From contig CM041465.1 in the NCBI GenBank assembly GCA_023213395.1, positions 144,281,741-144,345,740 on the forward strand: a stretch of 64,000 bases of DNA, in the 5' to 3' direction. Below the pieces are notes generated by a model. The model did not search any database and was not told where the DNA came from. It saw only the letters and a list, made by a program, of their open reading frames with translations. Shown here in pieces: positions 33,253 through 43,906 of this stretch. The position numbers and the translations under genes are program-made. Source of the stretch: Cycas panzhihuaensis (taxonomy: Eukaryota > Cycadophyta). Numbering within the stretch: the stretch's first letter is position 1; every line of letters begins with the position of its first letter.

Positions 33253-33806
33253 TGTTAAACCTTATGTTTACATGTTAAGATTATGTACTTTATTTTTCAT
33301 GTAATATTTGTATTTTTGTACTTTAGGGGTGACTTATCATTTAAGTGATAAAGTGCACACCCACATTCTTTCTAGTGACACAACATTGTCACTAAAGGGT
33401 CAAATGGACCCCCATGTACTTTTGCTCACATGAGAGCCCTAAAGGACACATGTCTTACATGGAAGGCATGTACCTTGGATGTTTGACACTTGTCAAACAT
33501 CCAATGCCTTAGGTCTCTCCTTTCACTCTATATAATGAGGCCTGTCCTCATTGTCTCATATAGAGAGTTGGAGCTGTATTGTTATGTTGTCAGTTTGCTA
33601 ATGAAACTATTTATTCATTTGGAGGTTAGACCAATTCCAACCCCACACATTTGGTATCATTTTCTTGCTCCTTCATTTTATGCTTTGTCTTGCTTATGCT
33701 TTTCATCTTGAGAGTAGCATACTTGTTAGCATTTGTGCTTTCTAGAACTAGAGTGAACCTAGCTTCTAGATCTTGGGACTGTTAGGCCATTAGGCCTCTT
33801 TTCACA
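33253..33806 (+). repeat. E5 3' LTR (554 bp)
   Basis: It is the same length as the 5' LTR. The hairpin TTGGATGTTTGACA-CT-rc at 33475-33504 is perfect here. TATATAA lies at 33529-33535, 24 bases downstream. Target duplication GTTTC follows at 33807-33811. Confidence 0.93.
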
Positions 33807-33811
33807 GTTTC

Positions 33812-34929
33812 GTTGTATTTAACCACATGAAGTATAGCAAGTGATGTCTCAAGCACATGGAGGAATATCTAGTGGACACACAGGGGTGAAGAATAAACAG
33901 AAAAATATTGACAACTGAATTTTGTTGGCCGATCTTGTTTGAGAATGTGAAGGGATGGGTAAAGAAGTTTGACCACTGCCAAAGATTCGAGAAATTGCAA
34001 CCTAGAAATTTCAACCTTTTGAATTGAATACTTCCTTTAGCATCATTTGAGAAGAGGGGGTTAGATTTCATTGACCCTATATAACTAGTAGCATGGCAGG
34101 CACAAGTAAGATATATTTTGGTAGCAACGAATTATCCAACCAAATGGGTAGAATCACGACCATTATGAAAAGTAGATGCGATAAACACCGCCAGATTTCT
34201 ATACGAAGTGATTATAACAAGATTTGGATTTCCTATTGAGATAATCAACAATCAAGGAGCTCATTTTTTGAACGAGGTAGTAAGGGAACTCACGAAAACT
34301 TTCCTTATTAGTCATCACAAACCAACCCCTTGCTACTCTAGGGCTAATGGGCAAACAGAAAGCTCGAACAAGATTTTGGAGAATTGCCTAAGGAAAATAT
34401 GAGATGTTGGGTGATCCGATTGGGTGGAAAAGCTACCTTCTATTCTGTGGGCATTTCAGACAACTTATAAATGATCTATAGGGCAAACACCATTTAAGTT
34501 AGTCCATGGAACGGAAGCCATTCTACGTGTTGAATTCTAAATTCCAAGTTTAAGTATAGCACTTGCCTGCCAGTTGGACGACACTAAATCCTTAAGAGAA
34601 CGATTGTGGCAACCATTTCAACTAGATGAGGACCAACAAAAAGCAGAGTGGTTATAAGAAATCGAAAAGATAAGGCAAAAAGCATGGCATGCCTGCCACC
34701 TAAAAGCGCCACAGTTCAAGGGGACCAAGTCTTGTTGTATGATAGCAAATTTTGCACCCATCTAGGGAAATTAAGATTATGATGGTTGGGTCCATACCAG
34801 GTTGAGCATATTTTTGAAAATGGATTAGTACAATTACATGAAGTAAATGGACACATACTACCTACATTAGTCTATGACAATAGATTTAAACTCTATCATC
34901 ATTAGAGTTCCATTCCAATAGGAATCAAT
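33812..34929 (+). pseudogene. G1 Ty3/gypsy integrase
   Basis: G1 coding resumes after E5. Core blocks: LDFIDPI near 34060 (first Asp), YPTKWVES, ARFLYEVIITRFGFPIEIIN, NNQGAHF (usual D in the second block is N), and ANGQTESSNKILENCL with the third acidic residue. The C-terminal part has LPSILWAFQTTYK and GQTPFKLVHGTEA, typical of gypsy integrase ends. Stops interrupt it. Confidence 0.83.
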
Positions 34930-35003
34930 TGGATGTATACTATGAATTACTTGCAATTGCAGGCAACCAAAGTTCTTCTAGTACTAGACTCAGGATTCTA
35001 CCA

Positions 35004-35040
<37 letters not shown>

Positions 35041-35687
35041 GCAAAAAATTACAAAAAAAAAAAAAAAATGGAGAAAATCAACCATAACTCAAAAAATCAT
35101 ACACTTATGCAAATGAAGAATAAAAGAAAGTACAGTGAGAGAAAAATTGCAAATTAGGCAACTGTTATGAGGAAATACATTATACATCCCAAACATAGAA
35201 TGGGAATGGGAATGTAACAGTCGAAGGGATCGAACAAACAAAATAAACATTATATTCTTGAGACCGTTTTGGCAGAAGAATGCACATAAGTGGGTGACTG
35301 TAAGAACTCAGATTTGACAGAATTTTATCATTTTGACACTTAATAGGTTATCAATTGGGACAAATCCATACTAAGAACTTATCTAGCACGTGCTTCCAAT
35401 TCAGCGAATGCACAACAACCGAAACTTCATCATACGTTTAGAACAACGAACGAAATAGGGTTTGTCAATTCTCTTGCATTTATTTTGTTTTATTAAATTC
35501 TCAATTACCTACGCTCCTTACTTTGGCCACAACAAAAGAACGAAGATTGTAGGGATTCAAGAGACCCACTTACCTAAACTACAGACATAATATGAGGAAT
35601 TCTTTGTCTCATTCCAGGAAAAAAGTCAAACATGCAAGATGGGGAGATATCATCCTAATGGCCCCTTAATATTGGGATCTCAAAGTA
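34930..35687. other. G1 spacer with simple repeats
   Basis: This is non-coding sequence between integrase and the extra ORF, with a (TA)15 run at 35005-35034 and an A16 run near 35053-35068. No protein is recognised. Confidence 0.6.
35005..35034. repeat. (TA)15 microsatellite
   Basis: An uninterrupted TA run inside G1. Confidence 0.95.
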
Positions 35688-36640
35688 ATGGAGGAAATTT
35701 TAATGGCTTTAAAATCTAACAAGGAGAACATAGAGCTGAGTGCAGAGTCCATTCATGCTGTTACATGACTTGCCAAGGGGGGAGAGACTCCAACAACCAA
35801 AAAACGGTCAGAAGTAGACCAAGAAGTATGGATTCATATTTTAGGAGGAATCAGGATTATTGATATCTGGGACAAAAGGTTACAATGGATAGCAAAAATT
35901 ATTGTGACAAAATTCCTTTCCAAACAAAAGCATACCTATATTCCAGGTGGCATGATGGCTATTCTACCTTTGGTCCATGGTGGGATTCGAATGAACTGGT
36001 GTGAATTTTTGGCAAGCAATATGGAGCAATAGTTGGGAGAGTTGCAAAATCATCCCTTTAGACACCCATCACTCTTATTAGCCATATTATTTCAACAGTG
36101 TCCAGATGCTAAACCACCACACTAACCTGCAATTAAAAAATGGATAAATATAATGCCTAACGCCACCCAAGATTCCACAGTAAAGAGGCAAGTGAGGGTA
36201 GAAATGGGTGAAGTCTTAAAATGGATTTAGCATAAGCGTGGAACTTGTTTCCCTTTACTACCAAAGCAAGTAAGAAGAGTACTAAGTGAAGACGAGAGCA
36301 ACTTGAAGAAGAAACAACACCTTCATTGGAGGAATGGGAGATGAAGCCCCCATAAACATTAGTGATTGAACTCAGAGAAGGTTTTGCTCAGCATCCTTTG
36401 GAAGGCAAGGGAAGACAGATTGTTAAACTCCTCGAAGAAATGGAACAAGAATGTAAAATAGAGATTGCAAAATTGTAGGAAAAGCTGAAGGAGAAAGATG
36501 TCATTATAGCCACCTTAACATAAATTAATGAGGAATTGCTATGAGCAAATGAGCCATCAATAGACCCAGAATTGCAGGGGCAGTCCTCATTTAGAGAGGA
36601 AGGAGGAGAATATAAAATTTTGAAATTTTGAATTTTGAGC
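35688..36640 (+). pseudogene. G1 extra 3' ORF between integrase and LTR
   Basis: From ATG 35688 one frame stays nearly open to about 36338 with only four stops. It reads a hydrophobic, Trp-containing segment (VWIHILGGIRIIDIWDKRL, ILPLVHGGIRMNWCEFLA, HPSLLLAILFQQCPDAKPP). A second frame continues with a Glu/Lys-rich, coiled-coil-like part (KLLEEMEQECKIEIAKL) to about 36630. The position matches the additional ORF some plant gypsy lineages carry in the env-like site. I do not recognise a catalytic domain. Function unknown. Confidence 0.6.
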
Positions 36641-36676
36641 AAGGATGCTCAACCATTTTTGTTGACCAGGGATAGA

Positions 36677-36849
36677 TGTTAGGGTCAAATTGGAGACATG
36701 TGCTCCTAAAAGAAGGAACATACGATAAATGAGGTTTAATATGACTAGATAAATGTAGGAGAATTGCTCAGCAAGCGTCTAGGACGAGGTATGCATGACT
36801 CAGAAGCAAGAACAGTGCAGGAATGTTTAGCAGTGAGCATAGAACATTG
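36677..36849 (+). repeat. G1 3' LTR, piece 1
   Basis: It begins TGTTAGGGTCAAATTGG after ccagggataga, a plausible polypurine tract. It is cut by E6; the target duplication CATTG is at 36845-36849. It continues at 43907. Confidence 0.6.
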
Positions 36850-37389
36850 TGTGAGAATGGGCATTAAGCCACATTAGTCCCAAGATCATAAGTAAAAGCA
36901 CAATACCACAAATGCATGAAGCATAAAACATAAAGAACACAAAGAGAAATAGGAGCAAGATCAAGATACCATGAATGGGATTTGGAATTAGTCCAACCAC
37001 CAAAGAATGCTTCAGCTTGATTAGCAAACTGACAGAATAACAATGAGCTCCTCCTCTTGAGATGAGCAACAATGAAGAGAGGCCTCATTAAATAGAGGAA
37101 GATGAGAGGCCAAAGGCTATTGCATGATTGACAAGTGTCAATCATGCAATGCATGCTTGCATGTAGGACAAGTGTCCATTGGGAGCTCTTGTGAGCAAAA
37201 GTGCAAGGGGTCCATTTGACCCTCAAGTGACAACGTTATGTCACTAGACATAAAGTGGGTGTGTACTTTATCACTTAAGTGATAAAGTCACACCTAAAGT
37301 ACAAAAGTACAAAAGTGCACACATAATACAAGAATAGAAAGTACATTAGCTTAACATTATAAACATAAGGTAAACCATGAGGTTTAACA
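36850..37389 (-). repeat. E6 3' LTR (left copy, 540 bp)
   Basis: It has plus-strand ends TGTGAGAATGG and GGTTTAACA. The polypurine tract (AAGGGGGGG on the minus strand) follows at 37390-37398. A 32-base hairpin is at 37119-37150 and a 24-base palindrome (ACTTTATCACTT and its complement) at 37265-37288. CTATTTAA, the TATA-like box of the minus strand, is at 37088-37095. Confidence 0.93.
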
Positions 37390-37398
37390 CCCCCCCTT

Positions 37399-38050
37399 AT
37401 TGTTTATAATGTTGAGTCGGACTCCTAAACCATCTCTAAATTTTACAAATTTGTCTCTACCAAGTGGCTTGGTAAAGATATCTGCCGTCTGCTGCTCCGT
37501 TGGTCGATATTGAAGTGTGATCTCACCACTGTGTACATGCTCCCTGATGAAATGATGGTGAACTTCAATATGTTTGGTCCGTGCGTGGAAGACTGGATTC
37601 TTAGTTAGCTTGAGGACACTTTGATTGTCACAATGAATGCCGGCTCAACTTTGAAATCCAAGCTCACCAAGAATCCGTCGAAGCCAGATAGCCTCACAAG
37701 CTACGCTGACTGCAGCTTTATACTCTGCTTCAGTGGAGGACAAGGTAACATTTGGTTGCTTCTTGCAACTCCATGAAATAGCTGCTGAACCAAGGGTGAA
37801 ACAGTAACCCGAGGTTGATTTCCTGCTATCCTGGCATCCTGCCCAATCAGAATCAGAGAACCCTTCCAAAGTGAAGCTCTCCTTATGTACATACTCAAGT
37901 CCAAGTCAATGTTCCTTTGATATACTTGAGTATGCGTTTCTTGCTGCCAATGCTTCTGATTGGGTTGAGATATGAAGCGAGAGCAAATCCCAACTGCAAA
38001 TGAGATGTCTGGATGAGTGTTGGTGAGATATATCAAGCTACCAATCAACT
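37399..38050 (-). pseudogene. E6 copia RNase H
   Basis: The open part 37645-37869 holds FSDSDWAGCQDSRKSTSGYC and LSSTEAEYKAAVSVACEAIW. The tail (DNQS, RTKHIEVHHHFI, TKPLG) is readable at 37400-37640 in another frame. The upstream part with MIGSLIYLTNTHPDISFAVG is at 37960-38048. There are at least two frameshifts. Confidence 0.87.
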
Positions 38051-38900
38051 GTCGATAAAGAGTGGAATTGTTGGTTCACTTCCTCATTAAGAGAAAGCTT
38101 GGTGCCGCTTCCATGGGTGTAGGCGCCGCCTTATAGTCGTGCATCCCGAATCTCGCAAGATGTCCCAAGAATATTTTGCTTGGGAAATGAAGATATAGCC
38201 CCGTCACGCCATACCTCAAAGCCTAGAAAGTAATGGAGAAGTCCAATATCAGTCATTTCAAAACTTCTCTTCAAATCATCCTGGAGAACATTGATGAGCT
38301 TAGTGTCATCACCCGTGATCACTAAGTCATCTACATACACAGGCAATATAAATGACATGGTGATGTTCATGTTTGATATACAAGTTTGGATCAGATGTGG
38401 ATTGATGAAACCCATGTCTCAAAAAGTATTCATCGATTTTTGCGTACCATGCCCTAGGAGCTTGCTTCAAGCCATACAAAGCCTTCTTGAGGCGACATAC
38501 CAAATGCTCCTTACCTTGTTCCTTGTAACTGTGGAGGTCGCCCCAAGTATACCTCCTCTGGAAGATCGCCGTTGAGGAAGGCGCTCTTCACGTCCATCTG
38601 ATATACGAGCCATTTGCATTGTGCAACTAAGGCCATGAGAAGTCTGTTGGTGTTCATGTTTGCTCTGTGCAAAGGTCTCCTCGTAATCAATTCCTTCCTT
38701 TTGTTTGAACCCCTTTGCTACAAGTCTTGCTTTCTGTCGCTTGAGTGTCCCATCAGAATGGAATTTGGTCTTGTAGACCCATTTACAACCCGATTGCCTG
38801 TTTGTGTGGAGGCAATTCGACCAAGTCCCAAGTACCATTCTTGTGAATGGATTGAATCTCCTCATCCATGGCAACTTTCCAACTATCACTTTGTGAAGCC
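38051..38900 (-). pseudogene. E6 copia reverse transcriptase
   Basis: YVDD is intact at 38326-38337 ([14 protein letters not shown]). The N-terminal [20 protein letters not shown] and [19 protein letters not shown] are readable at 38650-38800. The central part is shifted by small gaps relative to E5. It is separated from integrase by a stop or shift near 38783. Confidence 0.85.
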
Positions 38901-39961
38901 TCTGCAAAGGTAGTAGGCTCATCAATAGAAAGCACTTCAGCCATAAGTGCAAAGTTTGTTTGCTGCCTATACTTTGATGAACGTTTTCCTTCAATGATAT
39001 GACCATCCCGTACCGTTTGAGTGTACCACTTAGGTAACTTCTGAAATGATGTGGCATGAACCTCAATATCTTCTAGTCTAAGTGTATGATCAGCAGAAGA
39101 TGAAGTGGAAGGTTCAAGTGGAGCAGAAGAAGATGAAGTAGATGGTACAGGAGGTGCAGATGAAGAAGATGGTGTATAAGATTGAGAGGAGGGGAAGTCC
39201 TCAACAATCTTTTTCCCTTTGTCAATGGGGGGTTGGATTGATGCCATATCCAACTCTCTTTGATCATCCTCAACAAAGATTACATCTCTTGAGAGATGCA
39301 TTTTTCTCCCAACTGGATCATACAACTTGTAGGCTTTGCTATGGATTGCATATCCTACAAAGATGCATTTGAGGCTATGTTTGTCCAACTTTGTTCTTTG
39401 TTGATCTGGTATGTGCATATCGCAGACACCGAATGTCCTCAAATGGCTGATAGTTGGCTTCTTACCAGACCATGCCTCCTCATGTGTGATATCAGTGACT
39501 GCTGTTGTAGGACTTCGATTGGCCACATAGGCTGCTGTATGAAATGCTTCAGCCCAATAAGCTCTTGGAAGCCCTTTTGCATGCATCATTGTTTTGGCTT
39601 TATTAGCCAAAGTTCTATTCATCCTCTCGGAGACTCCATTTTGCTGAGGAGTATGAGGAGTTGTGAGTTGTCTCCGAATTCCATTATCCTTGCAAAATTG
39701 GTTGAATTCATTTGAAGTGAATTCACGTCCATTATCTGACCTTAATGTGCCAATTGAGTAGCCAGATTCATTTTCTACTTCCGCCTTGAACTCTTTGAAC
39801 TTGGAGAAGGCTTCTGATTTTTGCTTTAGGAAGTAGACCCAGACTTTGTGAGAGAAGTCATCAATGAAAGATATGTAGTACAATGCTCCTCCAAAGGATT
39901 GGGTGGACATGGGTCCACACAAGTCTGAGTGAACTAACGCAAGGGATAAGATGCACGCCAT
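38783..39961 (-). CDS. E6 copia integrase with linker, 392-residue open frame
   Basis: This is the longest open frame in the window. It holds [36 protein letters not shown] and [18 protein letters not shown], so Asp, Asp and Glu of the integrase triad are all present. It continues through [31 protein letters not shown] and a Ser/Pro-rich linker to the first RT block ([20 protein letters not shown]). The start codon is internal to the polyprotein, because the pre-integrase part lies in another frame at 39934-40185. Confidence 0.88.
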   Translation of the reverse strand: MACILSLALVHSDLCGPMSTQSFGGALYYISFIDDFSHKVWVYFLKQKSEAFSKFKEFKAEVENESGYSIGTLRSDNGREFTSNEFNQFCKDNGIRRQLTTPHTPQQNGVSERMNRTLANKAKTMMHAKGLPRAYWAEAFHTAAYVANRSPTTAVTDITHEEAWSGKKPTISHLRTFGVCDMHIPDQQRTKLDKHSLKCIFVGYAIHSKAYKLYDPVGRKMHLSRDVIFVEDDQRELDMASIQPPIDKGKKIVEDFPSSQSYTPSSSSAPPVPSTSSSSAPLEPSTSSSADHTLRLEDIEVHATSFQKLPKWYTQTVRDGHIIEGKRSSKYRQQTNFALMAEVLSIDEPTTFAEASQSDSWKVAMDEEIQSIHKNGTWDLVELPPHKQAIGL

Positions 39962-40744
39962 GCTTTGCCTTTAGAAAAGGCACCATGTTGTGTCCCCATT
40001 ATGCAAGCTTCGCAAAGACATTTTGAACCATACATCTTTGGAAGCCCATACACCATACTTTTGTTTATCATCTGCTTCAAATTATCTAGGCTTAAATGTC
40101 CTAGATGTTGATGCCATAATTGAATTTTTGACAAAGATGTGGAACCAGAGTACGCAGAATCAAGAGTAATGTTATTGGCATCCAACTTATAAAGACCTTG
40201 ATCCTCATAGGCTACACCATAACTGTCATCTTTGTCACAAATAATACATTTCCCATTTTAAATAGTACGCTCATTTGTTGCTTATTCAATCAAGTTAATG
40301 TGATAGGAGATTCTTCTCCATAGAAGGAATGAAGTAGGCATCACTGCTGGGAAATGATGAGGAAGGATTTTGAGGAGAATGAAAAGGAGCTATCGTGCCT
40401 ATTCCTCGAAATCTCAATCGATTCAATGCTTCCAAAGGTCACCGATTGACCTTTACCTTCCTTGATGTTGCAAAGGAGTTCTTCATTCCTGTCATATGTT
40501 GAGAAGCTCCTGAATCGACGATCCAAGTGTTGTCAATGTTGCATGATTGGTATGCACAAAACAATTTGTCTTCATTGGCAAACTGATTAAAATGGCGTTG
40601 GTAGCCACCTCTTTGACCCCCCCCGCCTCTTGGACCTCCTCGATAGGCACCTCGATTTGGTCGAGGGGGATTCTGCTGGTGATCTGGCTGTTGGAACCTT
40701 TGTTGAAACTTGTCGTGGTCAGCCGTTGTCTTTGACCACCGTGG
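39934..40744 (-). pseudogene. E6 copia protease and GAG-pre-integrase
   Basis: The pre-integrase LWHQHLGHLSLDNLKQ and CEACIMGTQHG are at 39934-40185. The protease region starts near 40520, where the DSGASQHMT block can be read across a frame change, and runs through 40341-40526 with breaks. It is separated from gag by a linker with an amber codon (about 40747). Confidence 0.82.
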
Positions 40745-41569
40745 CTACTGCTGCTGTTGTCTTCGAAGATCCGCTTGCTTCTTTCTGCAATCAGGTGCAA
40801 TGTGGCCAGGTTTGCCACAATAATGACATACGACATTGAACTTGGAAGATCCAATGTTCATATTTCCAAACTGCTTTGTGAATGCAGTTTTGGATTTTTG
40901 ATTTGCCTTTGCCTTTGCTATGAAAGTACCTGTTGTAGATGGTTCTTCATTATCCTTAGCATAAATTTGTTCTTCTTGAAGCAATAAGCTTTCAAGTTCA
41001 TTGAATGTCATCTCCCTTAGTGAACCATCTCGTGTAGTTGATGATATAAAGCCGTTGTAGTCCTTTGGTAATGCTTTTGTGATGGAGGCTATGATTTCAT
41101 CTCTTGTAGCTAGACTACCTAAAGTATTTAATTCATTACAAACCTCCTTAATGGAGGACAAGAATGCCGACATTGGCTTTACAAATTTGATAGAGTACAA
41201 TTTTGCTTTTATCATCAAAACGCGAGCTTCATCTCGCCTTTCATACAAAGAGGACAATGTGTCCCATGCTTCTTTAGAAGATAGTGCAGAAGAAATATTT
41301 TGGTCTGCATTTATGTCCACAACCATACGAATGAATGGCAAAGCAATTTCGTCTTTGGCCTCCCATGCAGCAACATATTCATCATCCACAGGTGTAGGTT
41401 GATTTTCATTATTATTATCCACAGGTGCAGGATTGGGGATTCTTCCAGAAACATATCCCCAAAATTCATTCATTATCAAGAGATTTTTTGTGATTCTTTT
41501 CCATTCTTGATAATTTGATTGCCCTGTTAGCCTTATGGTACATGCATTAAGCATGTTTATGGCAGCCAT
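40745..41569 (-). CDS. E6 copia gag
   Basis: A 274-residue open frame starts MAAINMLNACTIRLTGQSNY. It has the copia gag core and a CCHC knuckle CHYCGKPGHIAPDC at residues 248-261. It stops at a TAG after three CAG codons; the same frame reopens at once and continues through the Gln-rich linker into the Arg/Gly-rich segment and protease. The TAG may be a decayed CAG or a readthrough stop. Confidence 0.9.
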   Translation of the reverse strand: MAAINMLNACTIRLTGQSNYQEWKRITKNLLIMNEFWGYVSGRIPNPAPVDNNNENQPTPVDDEYVAAWEAKDEIALPFIRMVVDINADQNISSALSSKEAWDTLSSLYERRDEARVLMIKAKLYSIKFVKPMSAFLSSIKEVCNELNTLGSLATRDEIIASITKALPKDYNGFISSTTRDGSLREMTFNELESLLLQEEQIYAKDNEEPSTTGTFIAKAKANQKSKTAFTKQFGNMNIGSSKFNVVCHYCGKPGHIAPDCRKKQADLRRQQQQ

Positions 41570-43334
41570 CTTTCCACTTGATTAAGAGCTAGCAAGTAAC
41601 TTGGTGACTTCAAAGCTGTCGCTTAAGATCCACCCTCAAACAACACCACCGCCTCGATTTTACAAGAAGATCCAACAACCGGTGGGGTGAAGAGAGGTGG
41701 AGGACTCTGGCTATTGAGTTGACCCAAAATTAAGTGTAGCGGAGGCAAGGATTTGACCTTTTTCGAGCCTCTCCAACCCAATTTTAAATTCACCTTTGAA
41801 CAAATCTAAGTGAATTTTTAATGTCCTCTTACTTGGATTTTTATGCCTTTTGGCTTACAAAGAATGCTTCTTAAGAAGCAATGAAAGAATGAGCACAAAA
41901 AAGATTTCAAGTGCTTTATGATCCAAGAGAGGTGCTATGTATGCTTGAGTACAATGATAAAGTACTTTGAGTACTTAAAAGAAAATGATGCAAGGAACCT
42001 TTGATGAAGACAACAAAAATGTGTTCCTTTTAACCTTCAAATTTGATGAAGTGATGAAGCCACTAGGAAGGTGTACTCAAGACAAAACCAACATGAACTC
42101 CATCAAGAAGAATCGTTGAGACTTAAAAATGTCTCAACAATCCAACAAGAAAATTGTGATTTTATTAAGTTTCACATTGAGCCTTCCCTTTTTTGAACTT
42201 TGGAAGGCCAAGGTCACCATGCAAGGTGCCAGAGAAAATGAAGTTAGGTGGTAATTTTCTTCACCTTTACAATGTAGATATGCCTTTTGATTACATTAAT
42301 TAAGCTCAATGATGCTTTAATAGCATGAAAGTGTGCTAAAAGAGCTTAAAACAAGTGCTGAAAATCAACTTTTTAACAATTTTGCCTCCTTAGAACACCA
42401 CGCAGGGAGTCTTTTTAGACATTTTAACCAAGCACCATTATACTTCAATAAGAGGAGAATGACTTGTCATTCGTTGAGTCCTCTTCTGATCAAGAAAATT
42501 TTAATCAAGTTAAGTACAAAAAAAAAGTACTTTTGAGAACCACTTAAAAAAAGCTTTATAAGTGAGATTAAATCTCACTAAAAAAAAAGATTTCTTAAGG
42601 TAATTAAGGCTGCCAATGTCTGTAAAAAAAAATCTTCAAGTAGGCCCAGCTAAAAAGACTTAAAGTCTCTTAAGACTCCCCCCTTGATTAAAAGAAATTA
42701 TTCTTAAGAAAATATGCTATTATGTATATATCAAGGTGTTTAGGCCCATATTTGATTTTTCAATCGCAATTGATAGAATGGGCACCGCCGAGTAGTGTTG
42801 GTGAGCGGACTGGGCAACCGCCGATCGGCAGTCTTGGGTGCTTTGACCGGGCGATGTCTTGTACCGGTAGTGCTTGATTGGGCAAGCCGACCGGGCTATG
42901 TGTTGACCGGGCAAGGCCGACTGTCTTGTGGCCGATCTTGGCAAGGGGCGCCGCTTGATCGGTGGCGCCTGCTAATCGGCCGGGCGCACTGACTGGTGGC
43001 GAGAGAGTATGTAGTCCGTGAATCCTCTTCTGCGTGGTTTGAACAGTCCTTGCGTGCAGGTCCTTTATGCACAGCTTTGGACAGGCAGAGCTTCCTCCGT
43101 TAGTGCAGATTTTGAGTGCTGAATCCTGTAGACAGGCTTTAAGTATGTAGGTCCAGCATTGTGTGTCTCCAGAATGCAGGAAAGACAGTACAAATATGGA
43201 CTTCTTCAAGTGCGTGACGGAGGATAGTCCAAGGTGCAGTTTCAAGAACAAGACAAAGATAACAAGCTAACAGTGCTTAAACAAACTTAGCTCTCAAACA
43301 AACCAAGTTCAGAAACCTTTCAGCTCTGATACCA
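41570..43334 (-). other. E6 leader and primer-binding site
   Basis: PBS TGGTATCAGAGC (minus strand) is exact at 43323-43334. The 1.75-kb leader shares with E5 the gttggatcttct motifs next to gag and the AAGGCaccTTGCATGGTGACc motif (42210-42231). A GC-rich patch at about 42780-43010, with repeats of gaccgggc and gatcgg, stands out from AT-rich surroundings and is absent from E5. Confidence 0.75.
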
Positions 43335-43336
43335 AC

Positions 43337-43906
43337 TGTGAGAATGGGCATTAAGCCACGTTAGTCCCAAGATCATAAGTAAAAGCACAATACCACAAAT
43401 GCATGAAGCATAAAACATAAAGAACACAAAGAGAAATAGGAGCAAGATCAAGATACCACGAATGGGAGTTGGAATTAGTCCAACCACCAAAGAATGCTTC
43501 AGCTTGATTAGCAAACTGACAGAATAACAATGAGCTCCTCCTCTTGAGATGAGCAACAATGAAGAGAGGCCTCATTAAATAGAGGAAGATGAGAGGCCAA
43601 AGGCTATTGCATGATTGACAAGTGTCAATCATGCAATGCATGCTTGCATGTAGGACAAGTGTCCATTGGGAGCTCTTGTGAGCAAAAGTGCAAGGGGGTC
43701 ATTTGACCCTCAAGTGACAACGTTATGTCATTAGACATAAAGTGGGTGTGTACTTTATCACTTAAGTGATAAAGTCACACCTAAAGTACAAAAGTGCAAA
43801 AGTGCACACATAATACAAGAATAGAAAGTACATTAGCTTAACATTATAAACATAAGGTAAACCAAGCTTAACATTATAAACATAAGGTAAACCATAAGGT
43901 TTAACA
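43337..43906 (-). repeat. E6 5' LTR (right copy, 570 bp)
   Basis: It matches 36850-37389 at about 98.7 percent apart from a 30-bp tandem duplication of agcttaacattataaacata plus ten bases near its plus-strand end (about 43836-43895). Confidence 0.93.

Larger units (their letters stand above)
25988..33806 (+). mobile_element. E5, full-length Ty1/copia element inserted in G1 pol
   Basis: A 7.8-kb plus-strand element with 554-bp LTRs, PBS TGGTATCAGAGC at 26544-26555, polypurine tract agtagggggg before the 3' LTR, and a perfect target duplication GTTTC (25983-25987 and 33807-33811). Order is leader (2.5 kb), gag, protease, integrase, RT, RNase H. LTRs differ by about 4.7 percent by eye. It has four in-frame stops and at least one frameshift. 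It is the best reference copy for the E6/E10/E11 family. Confidence 0.95.
36850..43906 (-). mobile_element. E6, young Ty1/copia element in the G1 LTR
   Basis: A complete 7.06-kb minus-strand element with a perfect target duplication CATTG (36845-36849, 43907-43911), PBS and polypurine tract. The LTRs (540 and 570 bp) differ by about 7 substitutions plus one 30-bp duplication, so it is the most recent insertion in the window. It belongs to the same family as E5, E10 and E11. The coding part has a few stops and shifts. Confidence 0.95.

Noticed and set aside
34995-35070. TA run plus A run as a transposon poly(A) tail of a LINE
   Set aside because: No endonuclease or LINE RT sequence lies upstream. 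The region is within the gypsy element G1, between integrase and the extra ORF.
42760-43251. Long minus-strand open frame (163 codons) in the E6 leader
   Set aside because: It overlaps the GC-rich repetitive patch, has a second open frame beside it, and shows no protein family feature. GC-rich repeats leave frames open by chance.
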